Position numbers and translations under genes: made by a program. A DNA stretch of 6,461 nt from an uncultured Collinsella sp. (GTDB taxonomy: Bacteria > Actinomycetota > Coriobacteriia > Coriobacteriales > Coriobacteriaceae). The notes under the pieces are model-generated. The model had not been told where the DNA came from. It was given only the letters and a program-made list of their open reading frames with translations, and ran no database searches. The DNA is taken from NCBI GenBank assembly GCA_902475825.1, contig CABSBA010000092.1:1-6461 (forward strand), in the 5' to 3' direction. Below are positions 1 to 6,399 of the stretch, one piece after another; positions within the stretch are counted from its first letter, which is position 1; every line of letters starts with the position of its first letter.

Positions 1-2
1 CT

Positions 3-40
3 CGCACGGAGAGCACATTAAGTGCTCTCCGGCTCGTGCG
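3..40. repeat. Imperfect hairpin near the left edge
   Basis: Bases 8-16 pair perfectly with 22-30 (9 bp, 5-base loop ATTAA). An outer 5-bp stem joins 3-7 to 36-40, with a one-sided bulge at 31-35. There is no T-run on either side, so it is not a standard intrinsic terminator. It could be the end of a dispersed palindromic element or a structured tail of a transcript from outside the window. From here to the metK terminator at 169 I see no supported gene, tRNA or other RNA; the short open frame starting at 91 has no ribosome binding site and runs through the terminator. Confidence 0.5.
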
Positions 41-168
41 GAACTCGCGATCGACCAAATACCAAAGCCCTCGGAACTTAGGATACATGGTTGGAGTCGC
101 TCTGCTGCAAAATTTATCGGTCTGTGACCTATTCCATGTCCCAGGTCGGCTCATCTTCACCACCGTTT

Positions 169-205
169 AAAAAAAGAAGTACCGGTTGGAGCCGGTACTT
201 CTTTT
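169..205 (-). terminator. Intrinsic terminator of metK
   Basis: Bases 172-185 and 192-205 form a perfect 14-bp stem with a 6-base loop (TTGGAG on the plus strand). Read on the minus strand, the stem ends in a run of seven T (169-175, the last four inside the stem). It lies about 37 bases past the metK stop, where a rho-independent terminator is expected. On the plus strand the stem ends in TTCTTTT and a further T-run follows at 211-215, so it may also stop transcription entering from the left. Confidence 0.93.
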
Positions 206-242
206 GGTGCGTTTTTATTTGGCTGTGGCTTTTCTTGTTAGC

Positions 243-1523
243 TTACAGGCCGCAGGCTGCTTTGAGTTCTTTGACTCGATCGGTTTTCTCCCAGGTGAAG
301 TCGGGGTCTTCGCGGCCAAAGTGACCGTAGGCCGCCGTCTTTTCGTAGATGGGGCGACGCAGGTCCAGGTCGCGGATGATGGCGCCCGGGCGCAGGTCGA
401 AGGTCTTCTCCACGGCCTCGACTATCTTGTCCTCGGCAACATGTGCGGTGCCAAAGGTGTCGACCATGATCGAAAGCGGCTTGGACACGCCGATGGCGTA
501 GGCCAGCTCGACTTCGCAGCGGTCGGCAAGGCCGGCGGCGACCACGTTCTTGGCGACCCAGCGTGCGGCGTACGCGGCGGAGCGGTCGACCTTGGTGCAG
601 TCCTTGCCGCTAAAGGCACCGCCGCCGTGACGGCCGTAGCCGCCATAGGTGTCGACGATGATCTTGCGGCCGGTCAGGCCCGTGTCACCCATGGGGCCGC
701 CCACGACAAAGCGGCCGGTGGGGTTCACGTAGATGTCGGCACCATCCCACGGCATGTTCTCGGCAGCCATGACAGGCGCGATGACATACTCGATGAGGTC
801 GTCCTTGATCTTGCCCATGTCCTCGATCTCGGCGGCGTGCTGCGTGGAGATGACGATGGTCGTGACCTCGACGGGCTTGCCGTCCTCGTAGCGCACGGTG
901 ACCTGGGTCTTGCCGTCGGGGCGCAGATAGGCCAGGGTGCCGTCGTGACGCACGGCGGAAAGACGCTCGGCAAGGCGGCTTGCCAGGTAGTGCGGCATGG
1001 GCATGAGGGTCTTGGTCTCGTTGGAGGCGTAGCCGAACATCATGCCCTGGTCGCCGGCACCGATCAGGTCGATCGGGTCGGTGGTGGCGCCGGTCTGGGT
1101 CTCGAAGGACTCGTCGACGCCCTGGGCGATATCGGGGGACTGCTCGTGGATGAGGCTCATAACGCCACAGGTATCGCAGTCAAAACCAAACTTGGCGCGG
1201 TTGTAGCCAATGCGGCGGATAACGCCACGGGCAATCTCCTGCACGTCGACATAGGCTTGGGTGCGGATCTCGCCGGCGACGATGACAGTGCCGGTGGTCA
1301 CGAGGGTCTCGCAGGCGCAGCGGACGTTTTCCACGTTGGCGGGCACGCCGTTGGGCGCAATATAGCCCTGCTCCTGCAGCTCTATTTCTTTGGCGAGGAT
1401 TGCGTCGAGGACGGCATCGCTGATCTGGTCGGCGATCTTATCGGGATGACCTTCGGTCACCGACTCCGACGTAAACACAAAGGACCCGTGTTGGGGTGGG
1501 ATGGAACGAAGTTCTTCTGACAT
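243..1523 (-). CDS. metK: S-adenosylmethionine synthetase (methionine adenosyltransferase)
   Basis: This cytosolic enzyme makes S-adenosylmethionine from ATP and methionine, releasing phosphate and pyrophosphate; the product is the main methyl donor. The 426-aa protein shows the family signatures: [18 protein letters not shown] at residues 19-36 with the catalytic-site His26 and Asp28, [11 protein letters not shown] at 155-165, and the glycine-rich phosphate loop GGGAFSGKD at 300-308. All three usual domains are covered. The start chosen at 1523 has an AAAGGA ribosome binding site about 6 bases upstream; the open frame continues to 1664, but that part would run through an inverted repeat and lacks family similarity. 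The protein is longer than the roughly 384 aa of E. coli MetK because of an N-terminal tail of about 13 residues and an insertion of about 18 residues around 45-65. It is transcribed divergently from gltX and appears monocistronic within the window. Confidence 0.97.
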   Translation of the reverse strand: MSEELRSIPPQHGSFVFTSESVTEGHPDKIADQISDAVLDAILAKEIELQEQGYIAPNGVPANVENVRCACETLVTTGTVIVAGEIRTQAYVDVQEIARGVIRRIGYNRAKFGFDCDTCGVMSLIHEQSPDIAQGVDESFETQTGATTDPIDLIGAGDQGMMFGYASNETKTLMPMPHYLASRLAERLSAVRHDGTLAYLRPDGKTQVTVRYEDGKPVEVTTIVISTQHAAEIEDMGKIKDDLIEYVIAPVMAAENMPWDGADIYVNPTGRFVVGGPMGDTGLTGRKIIVDTYGGYGRHGGGAFSGKDCTKVDRSAAYAARWVAKNVVAAGLADRCEVELAYAIGVSKPLSIMVDTFGTAHVAEDKIVEAVEKTFDLRPGAIIRDLDLRRPIYEKTAAYGHFGREDPDFTWEKTDRVKELKAACGL

Positions 1524-1544
1524 GATTGTCCTTTCAAAACGCGT

Positions 1545-1571
1545 CCCGGCGACCGTTACCATTCCGCCGGG
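1545..1571 (-). promoter_or_regulatory. GC-rich hairpin in the metK leader
   Basis: Bases 1545-1551 (CCCGGCG) pair perfectly with 1565-1571 (CGCCGGG) around a 13-base loop. In the metK transcript this stem lies just upstream of the ribosome binding site, separated by a short stretch containing GCGTTTT. It could influence translation or act as a weak attenuator. I do not recognise a known SAM riboswitch fold, and the leader predicted from the candidate -10 box is only about 60 bases. The hairpin is visible in the sequence; any regulatory role is inference. Confidence 0.4.
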
Positions 1572-1589
1572 CTCTGTATGCAAGGGGAC

Positions 1590-1595
1590 ATCATA
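1590..1595 (-). promoter_or_regulatory. Candidate -10 box for metK
   Basis: The minus strand reads TATGAT, one mismatch from the TATAAT consensus, about 67 bases before the metK start codon. No good -35 box is seen at 16-18 bases; the nearest reads GTGTGA or TGTGAA. The predicted transcript would start near 1583 and include the leader hairpin. Confidence 0.35.
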
Positions 1596-1627
1596 GCGCG
1601 TAAATCCAACATTCACACCCTTTCCGC

Positions 1628-1719
1628 ACCCACTCATTGGGGACAGGCTTAAATGACCAGCCATAAACTAAGAACCTCCCCAACGACTGGTCATTTAACT
1701 CTGTCCCCAATGAGTGGGT
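1628..1719. repeat. Long inverted repeat between metK and gltX (REP/MITE-like)
   Basis: The left arm 1628-1660 and right arm 1687-1719 are 33 bases each and complementary at 31 positions; the only mismatches are 1647-1648 against 1699-1700. The spacer at 1661-1686 is 26 bases. The loop also carries an imperfect direct copy (1677-1690) of a motif in the right arm (1704-1717), sharing TCCCCAA then GA and TGG. There is no T-run after either arm, so it is not a plain terminator. No target-site duplication or transposase gene is visible. Its size and symmetry suit a small dispersed palindromic element, but copy number cannot be judged from one window. Confidence 0.8.
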
Positions 1720-1754
1720 CGATGCCCTTTGTGCGGAGGTGGGCATTGTTGCTT

Positions 1755-1760
1755 TATACT
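1755..1760 (+). promoter_or_regulatory. Candidate -10 box for gltX
   Basis: TATACT matches the sigma-70-type -10 consensus at five of six positions and lies 41 bases before the gltX start. The -35 is unclear: TTGTGC at 1729-1734 has a long 20-base spacer, and TGCGGA at 1732-1737 has a 17-base spacer. Either lies just beyond the right arm of the inverted repeat. Confidence 0.45.
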
Positions 1761-1800
1761 GATGCGGTTAGACATCCATCCTGCAATCGAGGAGATTTCC

Positions 1801-3276
1801 ATGGCATCAGACGTTCGCGTCCGCTTTGCACCCTCACCGACGGGCAAGCTGCACATCGGCGGCGCCCGCACCGCTATCTATAACTGGGCTTTTGCCCGCG
1901 CAAACGGCGGCACGTTCATCCTGCGCATCGACGACACCGACCCCTCCCGTTCCACCGACGAGAACACGCAGATCATCCTGCGTGCCATGCGTTGGCTGGG
2001 CCTGGACTGGGACGAGGGTCCCGAGGTGGGCGGCGACTTTGGCCCCTATGCCCAGACTGAGCGTCTGGACCTGTACAAGCAGGCCGCCCAGCAGCTCTGG
2101 GACGAGGGCAAGGCCTATCCCTGCTTCTGCACCAAGGAGCAGCTCGAGGCCGATCGCAAGGCCGCGCAGGAGCGCAAGGACCCCTTCCAGGGCTATCAGC
2201 GCCGCTGCCGCGATCTCGATCCCGAGGAGGCACGCCGCCGCATCGAGGCCGGCGAGCCCTACGTCCTGCGCATCAAGGTGCCCGAGGACCGCGGTGACGT
2301 CGTCATCCACGATGCCGTCCATGGCGAGGTGACCTTCGACGCCAAGGAGCTCGACGACTTTGTCATCTTCCGCTCCGACGGCACGCCCACGTACAACTTC
2401 GCGACCGTCGTCGACGACGCCATGATGAAGATTACCCACGTCATCCGCGGCGACGACCATCTGTCCAACACCCCGCGCCAGGTCATGGTCTACGAGGCTC
2501 TCGGCGCGCCCGTGCCCACGTTCGCCCACATCTCCATGATCCTGGGCGCCGACGGCAAGAAGCTTTCCAAGCGCCATGGCGCCACCTCGGTGGAGGAGTA
2601 CCGCGACGCGGGTTACCTGCCCGACGCGTTCGTCAACTACCTGGCGCTGCTTGGCTGGTCGCTCGACGGCGAGACCACGATCATCCCGCGCGATGTCCTG
2701 GCCAGCAAGTTCTCGCTTGACCGCATTTCCAAGAACCCGGCGACCTTCGATCCCAAAAAGCTCGACTGGGTCAATGCCGAGTACATCAACGGCATGTCCG
2801 ACGCTCAGTTTGCCGACGAGATCATGGTCCCCGAGCTGCACGAGGCGGGCCTCATCGAGGGTAACGTCGAGTACGGCGAGGACTGGATCGACGCGCTTGC
2901 CGCCATCGTCAAGCCGCGCACCAAGATGCCGGCCGACGCCGTGACCGTCGCCGCTCCTATCTTTGCCACGGCCGAGACGCTCGAGTATGACGAGAAGTCC
3001 GTCAACAAGGGCCTGGCCAAGGAGGGCATGGGTGCCATTCTGGACGCCGCCAAGGCCGCGCTCGAGGGTGTTACCGAGTGGACCGCCGACGCCATCGACG
3101 CTGCGCTTGAGCCGCTGCCCGAGCAGATGGACCTCAAGAAGCGCGTGGTATTCCAGGCCGTGCGCGTCGCCGTCTGCGGCAACATGGTGAGCCCCCCGCT
3201 GGGCGAGACCATGGCGCTCGTCGGCCGCGACGACTGCCTGGCGCGTATCGACCGCGCCCGCACGATGGCGCTGTAA
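1801..3276 (+). CDS. gltX: Glutamyl-tRNA synthetase
   Basis: This class I aminoacyl-tRNA synthetase attaches glutamate to tRNA-Glu in the cytosol, using ATP. The 491-aa length is normal for the family. Near the N-terminus is FAPSPTGKLHIGGARTA, with the HIGH-type signature HIGG at residues 18-21. The KMSKS-type loop KLSKR is at 254-258 in DGKKLSKRHG, and the C-terminal half is the usual helical anticodon-binding region. C108, C110 and C136 lie where some bacterial GluRS bind zinc; the fourth position appears to be Asp138, so zinc binding is uncertain. The start at 1801 follows GAGGAG at 1789-1794 with 6-base spacing and gives MASDVRVRFAPSP, the expected family beginning; upstream in-frame codons run into the promoter and repeat. 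Whether it also charges tRNA-Gln (as non-discriminating enzymes paired with GatCAB do) cannot be read from the sequence alone. A terminator follows closely. Confidence 0.97.
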   Translation: MASDVRVRFAPSPTGKLHIGGARTAIYNWAFARANGGTFILRIDDTDPSRSTDENTQIILRAMRWLGLDWDEGPEVGGDFGPYAQTERLDLYKQAAQQLWDEGKAYPCFCTKEQLEADRKAAQERKDPFQGYQRRCRDLDPEEARRRIEAGEPYVLRIKVPEDRGDVVIHDAVHGEVTFDAKELDDFVIFRSDGTPTYNFATVVDDAMMKITHVIRGDDHLSNTPRQVMVYEALGAPVPTFAHISMILGADGKKLSKRHGATSVEEYRDAGYLPDAFVNYLALLGWSLDGETTIIPRDVLASKFSLDRISKNPATFDPKKLDWVNAEYINGMSDAQFADEIMVPELHEAGLIEGNVEYGEDWIDALAAIVKPRTKMPADAVTVAAPIFATAETLEYDEKSVNKGLAKEGMGAILDAAKAALEGVTEWTADAIDAALEPLPEQMDLKKRVVFQAVRVAVCGNMVSPPLGETMALVGRDDCLARIDRARTMAL

Positions 3277-3299
3277 CAGTCGCGTAAACGCATGTATCC

Positions 3300-3333
3300 G
3301 AGCCCCGCTCACCACGAGTGGGGCTCTTGTTTC
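3300..3333 (+). terminator. Intrinsic terminator of gltX
   Basis: Bases 3300-3310 pair with 3316-3326 in an 11-bp stem containing one G-T wobble, with a 5-base loop ACCAC. The T-rich tract CTTGTTTCT follows. It starts 24 bases after the gltX stop and should separate gltX from priA, at least in part. Confidence 0.88.
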
Positions 3334-3365
3334 TAAAGACGTATGGGATGGGAGGTACAGAGACC

Positions 3366-5819
3366 ATGGCCGAGCAACTGTCACTGTTTGGTTCGCCTGA
3401 ACCGGAGGAAGCTCCGAAGTCTGCGGCCCCTGCCGCCGCCCCGGCGCAGCCCGATTTCGCACCCGAACCCATCGCCGCCTACTCGAGCGTGGTTCTCGAC
3501 ATCCCGACCCGTGCGCTGTCCGAACCGTTTGCCTATGGCATTCCGCAGTCACTCGCCAACGATGCCCAGATCGGCTCCACCGTTCTAGTTCATTTTGGCA
3601 ATCGTGCCGCCGCAGGCTACATCGTCGATATTGCACCCGAGCTGGGCGACCTGCAAGGTAACGACGCTCTCGATCCCGCGCGCATCAAGCCTATCGAGGC
3701 CATCCTCAGCAAGTCGCTCTTTACCGCCGAGGCAGCTCGTATCGCGCGTTGGATGAGCCGCGAATATGTCGCGACGCTTTCCGAGTGCCTGCGCCTGTTT
3801 TTGCCTCCGGGCGGTAGCCCTCGGGTCGTTAAGGGCGATGACGGGGCGTGGACGGTCGAGCGTCCTGCCGTCAAGCCTATTCAAAACCGCTGGGTCATGC
3901 TCACGCCTGAGGGTTTCGACTATACGCCGCCCAAGACTGCCGTTCGCCAACGCCAGCTCATCGAGGCGCTCCAGTGCGGCCCGGTCACGACACGCGATCT
4001 TAACTTGCTCTACAACAACATGTCGGCGACCATCAAGGCGCTCGAAAAACACGGCGTCGTGGTGGTGGAGGAGCGCCGCGCCTGGCGTGGCTGCAGCGAG
4101 CAGACCACGTTGTCCTCAGCAAGCGGCAAGGCGCCGGTCGCGCTCACGAACGGCCAGCAGCAGGCGCTCGCGCAGATTGAGCGCGCTCGCCTGGATGCGC
4201 ACGGCGACGTGGTGCTCGTGGACGGCGTTACGGGCTCCGGCAAAACCGAGGTCTACCTCTCCGCTATCGAGCGTGTGCTCGCAGCCGGCCGCTCAGCGTG
4301 CGTGCTTGTGCCCGAGATCTCGTTGACGGCTCAAACCGTCGGCCGCTTCCGCTCGCGCTTTGGCGAGACGGTCGCGGTCTTCCATTCGCGTCTTTCGGCC
4401 GGCGAGCGCCTGGACCAGTGGGACATGGTCGCCAGCGGTGCCGCCCGCGTTGTCGTCGGCGCGCGTTCGGCGCTCTTTTGCCCGCTCAGCGACCTGGGCC
4501 TCATCATCATCGACGAGGAGCACGAGACTAGCTACAAGCAGGGCTCCAGCCCGCGATACCATGCGCGCGAGGTTGCTGCCGAGATGGCGCGCCGCTATCG
4601 GTGCCCGCTCGTACTGGGCTCTGCCACGCCTTCTGCCGAGGCCCTCGACCGCTGCCGCCGCGGCACGTTCAACGGTGCCACATGGACGCGTGTCGAGATG
4701 CCCGAGCGCCCGGGACACGCCGTGCTGCCCATGGTCTGCATTGCCGACCTGCGCCGCGAGTTTTCGCACGGCAGCCGCTCCATGTTCTCTAAACCGCTGA
4801 TGGAAGGTTTGGAGCGCGTGGTCGAGCGCCGCGAGAAGGCTGTGCTGTTGCATAACCGCCGCGGCTTTGCGCCGTTTTTGATGTGCCGCGAGTGCGGTTG
4901 CGTTCCCACCTGCAACCACTGCTCTACGGCGCTCACGTACCACGAGCGCACCCATACGCTGCAGTGCCACACCTGTGGTTCGTCCTGGCGCGTGCAGCCG
5001 TATCCCGCGCCCACGAGTCGTTGCCCCAAGTGCGGCAGCCGTTACCTGGCAAAAATGGGTCTGGGCACGCAGCAGATCGAGGACGCGCTGCGCCAGATGC
5101 TGCCCGAGGATGTCGCCATCATTCGCATGGATGCTGATTCCACGCGTGGTAAGGACGCGCATAAAAAGCTGCTCGAGCAGTTCGATGCCGCCGATTGCGC
5201 GGTGCTGCTGGGCACTCAGATGATCGCCAAGGGCCTCGACTTTCCCGAGGTCACGCTCGTGGGCGTGGTCAATGCCGACTTTGCGTTAAAGCTGCCCGAT
5301 TTTAGAGCAGGGGAGCGCGCCTACGATCTGTTGGAGCAGGTTGCGGGTCGTGCCGGTCGCGGCGATCGTCCCGGCGAGGTCATCATCCAGACCTATCTGC
5401 CCGAGGACCCAGTCATTCGCGCCGTTGCCGAGCACGACCGTTCGATCTTTACCGACTACGACCTGGACCAGCGCCGCGACGCACTGTATCCGCCGTTCGT
5501 TCGCCTGGTCAACATTTTGGTGTGGTCGGCAAGCCGCGACGATGCGCAGGATTATATCGGGCGCATCGCAAAGCTGCTCAAGCGCCGATGGCATGCCGCC
5601 GCTCCCGACTTTTTGCGGGCGGGCAGCGCCGTGCCCCAGGTGCTTGGTCCGGCTTCGTGTGTAATCGAGAGAGCCAAGGACCGTTACCGCTTCCATCTGC
5701 TTGTAAAGTCGCCCGTGGGGTACCATGTCTCTGATGATATCGACGCCTGCCTCAAAGAGGTGGGCTCCGTGCGCGGCGTGAGCGTGAGCGTTGACGTCGA
5801 CGCCTATGATTTGATGTAA
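3366..5819 (+). CDS. priA: Primosomal protein N' (replication restart helicase PriA)
   Basis: PriA is a superfamily 2 DNA helicase that recognises abandoned replication forks and starts reloading of the replicative helicase. The 817-aa protein has a Pro/Ala/Glu-rich N-terminal tail (residues about 9-36), the 3'-DNA-binding domain (about 37-140), a winged-helix region (about 175-240), the helicase core and a C-terminal domain (about 700-817). Visible motifs are Walker A GVTGSGKT at 287-294, DEEH at 383-386, GSATPS at 418-423, GTQMIAKGLDF at 616-626 and GRAGRG at 661-666. Zinc-binding cysteine pairs sit at 507/510, 516/519, 534/537 and 553/556, with an extra Cys512. All catalytic motifs look intact. 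Residues 4-8 read QLSLF, matching the beta-clamp-binding consensus. The start at 3366 has GGAGG at 3351-3355 (10-base spacing); the alternative GTG at 3318 lies inside the gltX terminator. def follows after 18 bases, suggesting an operon. Confidence 0.97.
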   Translation: MAEQLSLFGSPEPEEAPKSAAPAAAPAQPDFAPEPIAAYSSVVLDIPTRALSEPFAYGIPQSLANDAQIGSTVLVHFGNRAAAGYIVDIAPELGDLQGNDALDPARIKPIEAILSKSLFTAEAARIARWMSREYVATLSECLRLFLPPGGSPRVVKGDDGAWTVERPAVKPIQNRWVMLTPEGFDYTPPKTAVRQRQLIEALQCGPVTTRDLNLLYNNMSATIKALEKHGVVVVEERRAWRGCSEQTTLSSASGKAPVALTNGQQQALAQIERARLDAHGDVVLVDGVTGSGKTEVYLSAIERVLAAGRSACVLVPEISLTAQTVGRFRSRFGETVAVFHSRLSAGERLDQWDMVASGAARVVVGARSALFCPLSDLGLIIIDEEHETSYKQGSSPRYHAREVAAEMARRYRCPLVLGSATPSAEALDRCRRGTFNGATWTRVEMPERPGHAVLPMVCIADLRREFSHGSRSMFSKPLMEGLERVVERREKAVLLHNRRGFAPFLMCRECGCVPTCNHCSTALTYHERTHTLQCHTCGSSWRVQPYPAPTSRCPKCGSRYLAKMGLGTQQIEDALRQMLPEDVAIIRMDADSTRGKDAHKKLLEQFDAADCAVLLGTQMIAKGLDFPEVTLVGVVNADFALKLPDFRAGERAYDLLEQVAGRAGRGDRPGEVIIQTYLPEDPVIRAVAEHDRSIFTDYDLDQRRDALYPPFVRLVNILVWSASRDDAQDYIGRIAKLLKRRWHAAAPDFLRAGSAVPQVLGPASCVIERAKDRYRFHLLVKSPVGYHVSDDIDACLKEVGSVRGVSVSVDVDAYDLM
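3375..3389 (+). other. Candidate beta-clamp-binding motif QLSLF at the PriA N-terminus
   Basis: Codons CAA CTG TCA CTG TTT encode residues 4-8 of PriA. QL[S/D]LF is the established consensus pentapeptide by which polymerases, MutS, Hda and other proteins bind the hydrophobic cleft of the DnaN sliding clamp. The motif is at the extreme N-terminus and is followed by a low-complexity, probably disordered linker before the first folded domain, a layout that would leave it accessible. Sequence match is direct; function is inferred. Confidence 0.6.
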
Positions 5820-5837
5820 CAACCCGAAAGGATGGCC

Positions 5838-6374
5838 ATGGAAGCCAACGGAATCGTACTGTCACCTGACCCTCGACTGCGCCAGGAGTGCGCCGTCATC
5901 GAGGAGATCACCCCGGCGATCGAGGCACTCGCCGAGAAGATGAAGAAGATGATGTTCGAGAACGGCGGCTGCGGCTTGGCTGCCCCGCAGATCGGTGAGC
6001 TCATCCAGCTCGTCACCATTGACTGTGACTACAGCGACAAGAATGACTATGATCCCTACGTGCTCATCAACCCTGTCATTGTTGAGCAGAGCGACCATCT
6101 GGTGCCGTTTAGCGAGGGCTGCCTTTCCATCCCTGGCATTAGCTGCGAGATCGAGCGTCCCGACCATGTCGTCGTCGAGGCATATGATTTGGGCGCCAAC
6201 CTGATTCGCTACGAGGCCTCGGGCGATCTGTTCTGCGTTTGTTTGCAGCACGAGATCGATCACCTGCACGGCAACACCATGTTCGAGCGACTGAAGCCCA
6301 TGCAGAGGCTCAAGGCCGTCAAGGAGTACCAGGACGCCCTGGCCCGCGGCGCTCGACCGGGCGAGACGGAGTAG
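5838..6374 (+). CDS. def: Peptide deformylase
   Basis: This metalloenzyme removes the N-formyl group from the initiator methionine of newly made proteins. All three family motifs are present in the 178-aa protein: GCGLAAPQ at residues 44-51, EGCLS at 93-97 and HEIDH at 138-142. Cys95, His138 and His142 should hold the metal (usually iron), and Glu139 is the catalytic acid/base. Two in-frame ATG codons lie 6 bases apart (5832 and 5838). The second is preferred because AAAGG at 5827-5831 is then 6 bases away, whereas it would touch the first. The gene lies 18 bases after the priA stop and has no evident promoter of its own, so co-transcription with priA is likely. fmt, the partner that adds the formyl group and often the next gene, does not begin in the 87 bases that follow. 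Confidence 0.97.
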   Translation: MEANGIVLSPDPRLRQECAVIEEITPAIEALAEKMKKMMFENGGCGLAAPQIGELIQLVTIDCDYSDKNDYDPYVLINPVIVEQSDHLVPFSEGCLSIPGISCEIERPDHVVVEAYDLGANLIRYEASGDLFCVCLQHEIDHLHGNTMFERLKPMQRLKAVKEYQDALARGARPGETE

Positions 6375-6381
6375 GTTTGTC

Positions 6382-6394
6382 CGTCCCCGGGACG
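6382..6394. repeat. Short perfect palindrome after def
   Basis: CGTCCC and GGGACG (6382-6387 and 6389-6394) flank one central C, starting 8 bases after the def stop. A one-base loop cannot close, so as RNA the stem would be shorter. No T-run follows, so it is not a convincing terminator. CGGGACG recurs in the right arm of the next repeat (6449-6455). Confidence 0.45.
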
Positions 6395-6399
6395 CCCGC

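Noticed and set aside
1..168. Possible group II intron domain V or tRNA in the left intergenic DNA
   Set aside because: The hairpin lacks the catalytic AGC triad and GNRA loop of domain V, and no cloverleaf or T-loop motif was found.
91..324. 77-codon open frame at the left end
   Set aside because: No ribosome binding site, runs through the terminator hairpin and overlaps the 3' end of metK.
186..1520. A 444-codon open frame on the plus strand opposite metK
   Set aside because: metK on the other strand has unmistakable family motifs; this frame is rich in repeated Gly/Ala/Val/Asp typical of antisense shadows, and it begins in the metK terminator.
1524..1627. Known SAM riboswitch upstream of metK
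   Set aside because: The leader is too short for SAM-I or SAM-IV, and I could not match it to SAM-III or SAM-VI by eye; listed only as an unassigned hairpin.
1524..1664. N-terminal extension of metK to an ATG at 1664
   Set aside because: It would translate the inverted-repeat arm and the putative promoter; the start at 1523 has a good ribosome binding site and fits the family.
3318..3365. Longer priA from GTG at 3318
   Set aside because: That codon is inside the gltX terminator stem, and the ribosome binding site GGAGG at 3351-3355 points to 3366.
1834..3636. A 600-codon open frame on the minus strand opposite gltX and the start of priA
   Set aside because: It is a shadow of the GC-rich third-position bias in gltX. 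The translation is low-complexity, resembles no family I know, and crosses the gltX terminator.
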